A DNA stretch of 64,000 nt from Rossellomorea vietnamensis. Lineage in GTDB: Bacteria; Bacillota; Bacilli; Bacillales; Bacillaceae_B. Below, in pieces: positions 60,349 to 64,000 of this stretch; positions within the stretch are counted from its first letter, which is position 1; each line of letters starts with the position of its first letter. The position numbers and the translations under genes are program-made. The notes under the pieces are model-generated. The model was not told the DNA's origin. It did no database searches and was given only the letters and a program-made list of their open reading frames with translations. Where the stretch lies: assembly GCF_025398035.1 (NCBI RefSeq), contig NZ_CP104558.1:1116001-1180000 (forward strand), in the 5' to 3' direction.

Positions 60349-62043
60349 TTATAGGGTTGTATCGTCGATTCCATTTAACCACTGTCTGATTGGTTCGATT
60401 ACTTTTTCGACCGTTCCCTCCTGGAATGGAGAGTCCAGATGGGCCGCTTCCACGAGTGCTGTGAATGAACGGCTTCCTCCCAGTTTACAAAGGGCGACAT
60501 AGTCACTCCAGGCCCCTTCACGATCCTCATTCATTTTCTTCCAAAATTGAAAAGCACAGATCTGAGCTAACGTATAATCGATATAGTAGAATGGTGAATT
60601 GTAAATATGGGACTGCCTCTGCCAGAACCCTCCATTTTCCAAATACGACACTCCATCATAGTCTTTGTGCGGGAGATACTCTTTCTCGATCTTTCTCCAC
60701 GCTGCGTTCCGTTCAGCAGGTGTGGCTTCAGGATTCTCATACACAAAATGTTGGAATTCATCAACCGCTACACCGTAAGGGAGGAACTGAAGCGCCTCAC
60801 TCAAATGAGAGAATTGATACTTATCCGTATCTTCTTTAAAGAAATAATTCATCCATGGCCAAGTGAAGAATTCCATGCTCATGGAATGGATCTCACACGC
60901 TTCGTAGGTTGGCCAAATGTATTCCGGGATATCGAATCCACGGCTTGAATATACTTGGAAGGCGTGGCCCGCTTCATGTGTCAATACATCGATATCGCCA
61001 GACGTCCCATTGAAATTCGAGAAGATATATGGCGCTTCATGCCCAGCAATATATGTGCAATATCCTCCTCCCGCTTTCCCCTTCTTCGCCTCTAAATCCA
61101 TGAGGTTGCGTTCGATCATGAAATCAAAAAATTCCTTTGTCTCAGGTGATAACTCTTCATACATTTTCTTACCATTGTCAATGATCCACTGAGGGTCTCC
61201 TTTAGGGGATGCATTGCCTGATGTGAATTTGAATCCTTCATCATAAAACTTCATGGAGTCGATCCCAATCCGCTTCCCCTGTCTTTCTTTCAGCTCGGTG
61301 GATAGAGGGACGATATGCTCCTTCACCTGATCACGGAACGTTTTTACCATATCAGGTGTATAATCCGTTCTCGTCATGCGATAATACCCTAACTCAACAA
61401 AGTTCTTATAACCTAAAGTAGTCGCTATGGTATGACGGACTTTTACTAACTCATCGAATAAACGATCTAATTCTTCCTGATTTTCTTCAAAGAAAGAAAC
61501 GGTGGCAAACGCTGCCTCTTTCCTTGTCCCGCGATTCACGGATTGTGTAAAGGGACCCATTTGGGCCAATGTTCTCTCTTCGCCTTCAAACGGGATCTTG
61601 GCAGAAGCCATCAGTTTCGTATATTGGGAAGACAGCTTATTTTCTTTTTGAAGCAGAGTGATAATTTCGGGGGAGAACGTCTTGATTTCACTCTCTGCCA
61701 GAGAAAATAACTGTGTTCCCCACTTATCTTCCAATTCCTTACGATAGGGGGAATTCACCAGTTCCTGATAATATTCTGTCACCATGCCGGAAACCTCAGG
61801 CATCATGTCATCAATATACTCCTGCTCTTCTTTGTAAAAGCTATCATTTGTATCGATGGAGTGCCTGATATAGCAAATATTCTGCATAGTGTCGATGGTA
61901 AGTCGGATTTCATTGATTTCCTTGATCGCTTCCATCTGTTCCGTAACATTTGAAGCTGCTTTAAACTTCTGAAGCACCTTTTCGAATGCCGGCTTAATCT
62001 CTTCCAGATTTGGTCTTTCATATGTATATTCTTCAAACTTCAT
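60349..62043 (-). CDS. M3-family oligoendopeptidase
   Basis: A 564-residue zinc peptidase. The motif HEAGH lies in VLTHEAGHAFQVYSS, with third ligand Glu in YEACEIHSMSMEFF, all in the C-terminal half. The family (PepF, oligoendopeptidase F) cleaves short peptides in the cytoplasm. There is no signal peptide. The ATG at 62043 follows AGAGGAGG. Single gene with terminator. Confidence 0.92.
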   Translation of the reverse strand: MKFEEYTYERPNLEEIKPAFEKVLQKFKAASNVTEQMEAIKEINEIRLTIDTMQNICYIRHSIDTNDSFYKEEQEYIDDMMPEVSGMVTEYYQELVNSPYRKELEDKWGTQLFSLAESEIKTFSPEIITLLQKENKLSSQYTKLMASAKIPFEGEERTLAQMGPFTQSVNRGTRKEAAFATVSFFEENQEELDRLFDELVKVRHTIATTLGYKNFVELGYYRMTRTDYTPDMVKTFRDQVKEHIVPLSTELKERQGKRIGIDSMKFYDEGFKFTSGNASPKGDPQWIIDNGKKMYEELSPETKEFFDFMIERNLMDLEAKKGKAGGGYCTYIAGHEAPYIFSNFNGTSGDIDVLTHEAGHAFQVYSSRGFDIPEYIWPTYEACEIHSMSMEFFTWPWMNYFFKEDTDKYQFSHLSEALQFLPYGVAVDEFQHFVYENPEATPAERNAAWRKIEKEYLPHKDYDGVSYLENGGFWQRQSHIYNSPFYYIDYTLAQICAFQFWKKMNEDREGAWSDYVALCKLGGSRSFTALVEAAHLDSPFQEGTVEKVIEPIRQWLNGIDDTTL

Positions 62044-62145
62044 ACTTTGTGCCTCCTCTTAAATTCATCCCGATTATAGGTATTCGACTTCATAGCCGGA
62101 ATCTCCTGTTGATATAGGGATCAAATTCAATATAATCTCCCAAAA

Positions 62146-62176
62146 ATAAAAAGCCCCGTCTATAATAGACAGGGCA
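62146..62176 (-). terminator. Terminator of mhqR
   Basis: GCCCTGTCTA/TAGACGGGGC stem on the minus strand then TTTTTATTTTTG, 13 bases past the mhqR stop. Confidence 0.87.
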
Positions 62177-62188
62177 GATTGATGTGGC

Positions 62189-62638
62189 CTAGTAGGACAG
62201 ATCTTTAATGGATAGTCCAAGCTTTTTCAGCATTTGAATGGTTTCTTCCTTCTCGTCGGTAGACAGCGCAGACATCAATTCGTGTATCCGGTTCTCATGG
62301 TTCGGGAAAATATCATCGATCAACGCTTTGCCATTTTCAGTAATCTGGGCGTAAGTCACCCGACGATCCTTGGGACAGGCAACACGTTTAAGATATCCCT
62401 TTTTTTCAAGCTTATCGACAACATACGTGATGCTGCCTGAAGCTAGCAGGATCTTTCCTCCAATTTGTTGCAAAGGCTGGTCTCCCTTATGATACAAAAG
62501 CTCCAACACGGCAAATTCTGTCGGGTTCAGACCATTTTCTTGAATGTTCTTATTTATCTCTTCATTTAAAGCTTTAAAAGCTCTGGAGAGGACAATGAAA
62601 AGTTTCAACGACTGTTTTGTATCTTGTTTTTCGGTCAT
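62189..62638 (-). CDS. mhqR: MarR-family regulator MhqR-like
   Basis: A 149-residue MarR regulator: recognition helix region PLQQIGGKILLASGSITYVVDKLEKKGYL and wing RVACPKDRRVTYAQIT. It resembles B. subtilis MhqR (YkvE), a repressor of quinone-detoxification genes that responds to catechol and methylhydroquinone. None of those targets is adjacent. The ATG at 62638 is nine bases after AAAGGA; an ATG three codons upstream is too close. A perfect promoter and a probable self-operator lie upstream. Confidence 0.85.
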   Translation of the reverse strand: MTEKQDTKQSLKLFIVLSRAFKALNEEINKNIQENGLNPTEFAVLELLYHKGDQPLQQIGGKILLASGSITYVVDKLEKKGYLKRVACPKDRRVTYAQITENGKALIDDIFPNHENRIHELMSALSTDEKEETIQMLKKLGLSIKDLSY

Positions 62639-62661
62639 GGCATTCATTCCTTTAAAGAATA

Positions 62662-62679
62662 TATCTCAGTTTCAAAATA
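62662..62679. promoter_or_regulatory. MhqR-like operator upstream of mhqR
   Basis: On the minus strand TATTTTGAAACTGAGATA matches the MhqR box TATCTCGAANTCGAGATA at 13 of 17 with exact spacing. It begins at the -10 and covers the transcription start. Confidence 0.55.
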
Positions 62680-62707
62680 TTATACAAATATATCTGCTCA
62701 TTGTCAA
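62679..62707 (-). promoter_or_regulatory. Consensus SigA promoter of mhqR
   Basis: TTGACA (62707-62702) and TATAAT (62684-62679), spacer 17: a fully consensus pair. Confidence 0.88.
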
Positions 62708-62731
62708 CTGTCAGAGTCTTTTTGCAGAAGG

Positions 62732-62772
62732 AAAAAGCAAAGGACGGCCCGCTATCGGCGAACCGTCCTTTA
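62732..62772 (-). terminator. Terminator downstream of the second Spo0E-like gene
   Basis: AAAGGACGG/CCGTCCTTT stem on the minus strand with GCTTTTTCC following, about 110 bases past the gene. Confidence 0.75.
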
Positions 62773-62880
62773 CCTTTGAAAAAACGACAAATTAGTTTTG
62801 TTCGTATGATGTGAATGTGGAATTGTACGGAGATTCTTTCTCTCATATGTCTGAATGATGAGGGAATTCCTGGTGAGTGG

Positions 62881-63126
62881 TCAAGAAGCAGTGCGTTTCA
62901 ATAAACTCTTAATGTATTGCCCTAATTCGCTTGATGATTCGTGCACTGGCTCTGATCCACCATTATTTGTGCACTTTTCATAGTCGTTCAACAGCTGATC
63001 CAATTGCTGGCTGCATTTGATTGTCTCCTCAGCACATAATCCTAAATTCACTCCCATTGATACCATTTCCGAGCGCTTGTGGTTGATTTTCAATAATAGC
63101 CACTTCTGTTTTAATAAACGACCCAT
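62881..63126 (-). CDS. Second Spo0E-family phosphatase
   Basis: An 81-residue protein with helix LLKINHKRSEMVSMGVNLGL and signature CSQQLDQLLNDYEK (SQxLD). It is longer than the 55838 paralogue by a C-terminal extension (about 55-81) rich in Ser/Glu, ending SLLKRTAS. Probable Spo0A~P phosphatase. The ATG at 63126 follows AAAAAAGGAG. Confidence 0.82.
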   Translation of the reverse strand: MGRLLKQKWLLLKINHKRSEMVSMGVNLGLCAEETIKCSQQLDQLLNDYEKCTNNGGSEPVHESSSELGQYIKSLLKRTAS

Positions 63127-63278
63127 TTCTACTAAACTCCTTTTTTATCTCCTAGTCTTTTTATAGTAAAATCATTACTTGAGCATTATCGCAAGTATTA
63201 TCAGAAAAGTAAATAGATTCGCAAAACAAGACAAAATAACTAGTATTATTGCTGAATTAGACATTTTTCGCCAAACGT

Positions 63279-63321
63279 GCAAAAAAAAGATAGACAAAAG
63301 AAGCGACTCTTTGTCTATCCT
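63279..63321 (-). terminator. Terminator of mtnD
   Basis: GATAGACAAA/TTTGTCTATC stem with T8 on the minus strand, just past the mtnD stop. Confidence 0.9.
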
Positions 63322-63330
63322 GATGGATGA

Positions 63331-63843
63331 TTAATAGATTGGTACCCAGCCTTCCTGGGTGACAAAAATGCGGACGGCTACCACCTGCTTATCATCGCTT
63401 AAAGTAAAATAGTGGCGGATGTTTTCAGGAACGGAAATTAAGTCACCCGGATTCAGATGCACCTCAAAGAAATCCCCGTCCTTTCCTTGAATGACGAAAA
63501 CGCCATGTCCATTCACTATAAATCGTACCTCATCATCCGTATGATGATGCTCCTGTTGGAAATTCTTTAATAGCTCTTCAAGATTTGGTGTGCTTTCGGA
63601 AAGGGAAATCACATCCCTTGCCTGATACCCCCTGCGGGCTGAGATATCTTCAATCTCCTCTTTAAAGGTGGAGAGAATGGCCTCTTTATCCTCATCGGTT
63701 AAAGCGTATCGGTCCCTTAATGATTCGTCCAGTTTATCCATGTTCCAATGTTCGTAGATAACCCCTTGGTCATTTAAATAATTTACTACCTCTTCCTGGT
63801 GCTCTATGATCTGATTTTTCCCCTGAATGTGTATCGTTGTCAT
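63331..63843 (-). CDS. mtnD: Acireductone dioxygenase
   Basis: A 170-residue cupin enzyme of the methionine salvage pathway (B. subtilis YkrZ). Metal ligands are in [12 protein letters not shown] (two His and Glu) and a later His in ENIRHYF. It oxidises acireductone to the methionine precursor 4-methylthio-2-oxobutanoate and formate, with iron; nickel forms give a different product. The ATG overlaps the mtnB stop by four bases. Last gene of an operon that continues past the right edge. Confidence 0.95.
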   Translation of the reverse strand: MTTIHIQGKNQIIEHQEEVVNYLNDQGVIYEHWNMDKLDESLRDRYALTDEDKEAILSTFKEEIEDISARRGYQARDVISLSESTPNLEELLKNFQQEHHHTDDEVRFIVNGHGVFVIQGKDGDFFEVHLNPGDLISVPENIRHYFTLSDDKQVVAVRIFVTQEGWVPIY

Positions 63844-64000
63844 AATTTGACTCCTCCCTTGGAAATAGATTTTGTGGTTGTTAATGATAATAATGTAAGG
63901 TGGTACTGGAACAGAAACTCACACGCTTCCAATAGTTTCTTAGCTTCAAACCCTGTACGTCCCCAAACGGTAATTCCATGATTGCGAATAAGTACGGCCC
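63840..64000 (-). CDS. mtnB: Methylthioribulose-1-phosphate dehydratase (partial, C-terminal end)
   Basis: The last 53 codons of the gene, running in from the right edge. The visible end includes [18 protein letters not shown], where His is a zinc ligand of the aldolase-II-fold family, and [17 protein letters not shown]. It dehydrates methylthioribulose-1-phosphate in methionine salvage. It ends in TGA overlapping the mtnD ATG, matching the mtnB-mtnD order of B. subtilis. Confidence 0.9.
   Translation of the reverse strand, partial: AVLIRNHGITVWGRTGFEAKKLLEACEFLFQYHLTLLSLTTTKSISKGGVKL

Noticed and set aside
62652-62846. A 64-codon minus-strand open frame near the mhqR promoter
   Set aside because: It overlaps the consensus mhqR promoter and a terminator and has no ribosome site.

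Overview
This window is a Gram-positive chromosome segment from a Bacillaceae bacterium, probably a Bacillus relative such as Rossellomorea (inference). Nearly every housekeeping gene has a recognisable Bacillus subtilis counterpart: ykyA, def, rpoY, rnjA, ktrC, ykuT/U/V, dapH/dapL, ccpC, darB, ykuI, fadH, ykyB, cheV, patA, queCDE, ptsHI, ykvT, ykvS, ykvI, mhqR and mtnBD. Strong AGGAGG-type ribosome sites, frequent TTG/GTG starts, Spo0E-family phosphatases and Rex, PerR, FadR, SigD and MhqR-like sites fit this. As I recall the B. subtilis map, gene order follows the mtn-ykv-yku-pdh arc read backwards. Accessory blocks are inserted between conserved anchors.

Layout. 1-5800: start of pdhA, ykyA, def, ykrA, then rpoY-rnjA, with a tiny cationic amphipathic ORF between ykrA and rpoY. 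5843-15350: potassium regulator ktrC, a Rex-controlled bd-type oxidase, a heterodimeric ABC exporter, the thiol-peroxide genes ykuV/ykuU (the latter behind a perfect PerR box) and the MscS channel ykuT. 15385-27463: one tightly overlapping eight-gene operon encoding a secreted or membrane ABC partner, ABC ATPase, ABC permease, a coiled-coil membrane protein, a MoxR ATPase, a DUF58 protein and two large membrane vWA proteins. It has its own promoter with an overlapping palindrome and is the main candidate for a poorly described envelope system. 27694-34300: acetyl-DAP lysine pathway genes, ccpC, a TSUP transporter, darB, ykuJ, and a metallo-beta-lactamase/glutaredoxin pair.

34500-44100: c-di-GMP proteins (YkuI and a PAS-PAS-GGDEF-EAL protein), fadH under a FadR box, ykyB, SigD-driven cheV, and a queCDE queuosine operon under a preQ1-I riboswitch. 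44200-55700: corA, patA, ptsHI, the yjkBA (FetAB-like) transporter, a second MoxR-DUF58-DUF4129 cassette and a short-chain dehydrogenase. 55800-64000: a Spo0E-like phosphatase, a LysM/SleB hydrolase, ykvS, a DUF2254 membrane protein, the ykvI transporter, an M3 peptidase, mhqR with a probable self-operator, a second Spo0E-like protein, mtnD and the end of mtnB.

Themes. Redox and respiration control is visible in DNA sites (Rex, PerR, MhqR-like). c-di-AMP partners (KtrC, DarB) and c-di-GMP enzymes are both present. Two independent MoxR/DUF58 cassettes lie about 30 kb apart. I see no IS element, prophage, CRISPR array, rRNA or tRNA. Several genes under 60 codons have good ribosome sites and are annotated here.
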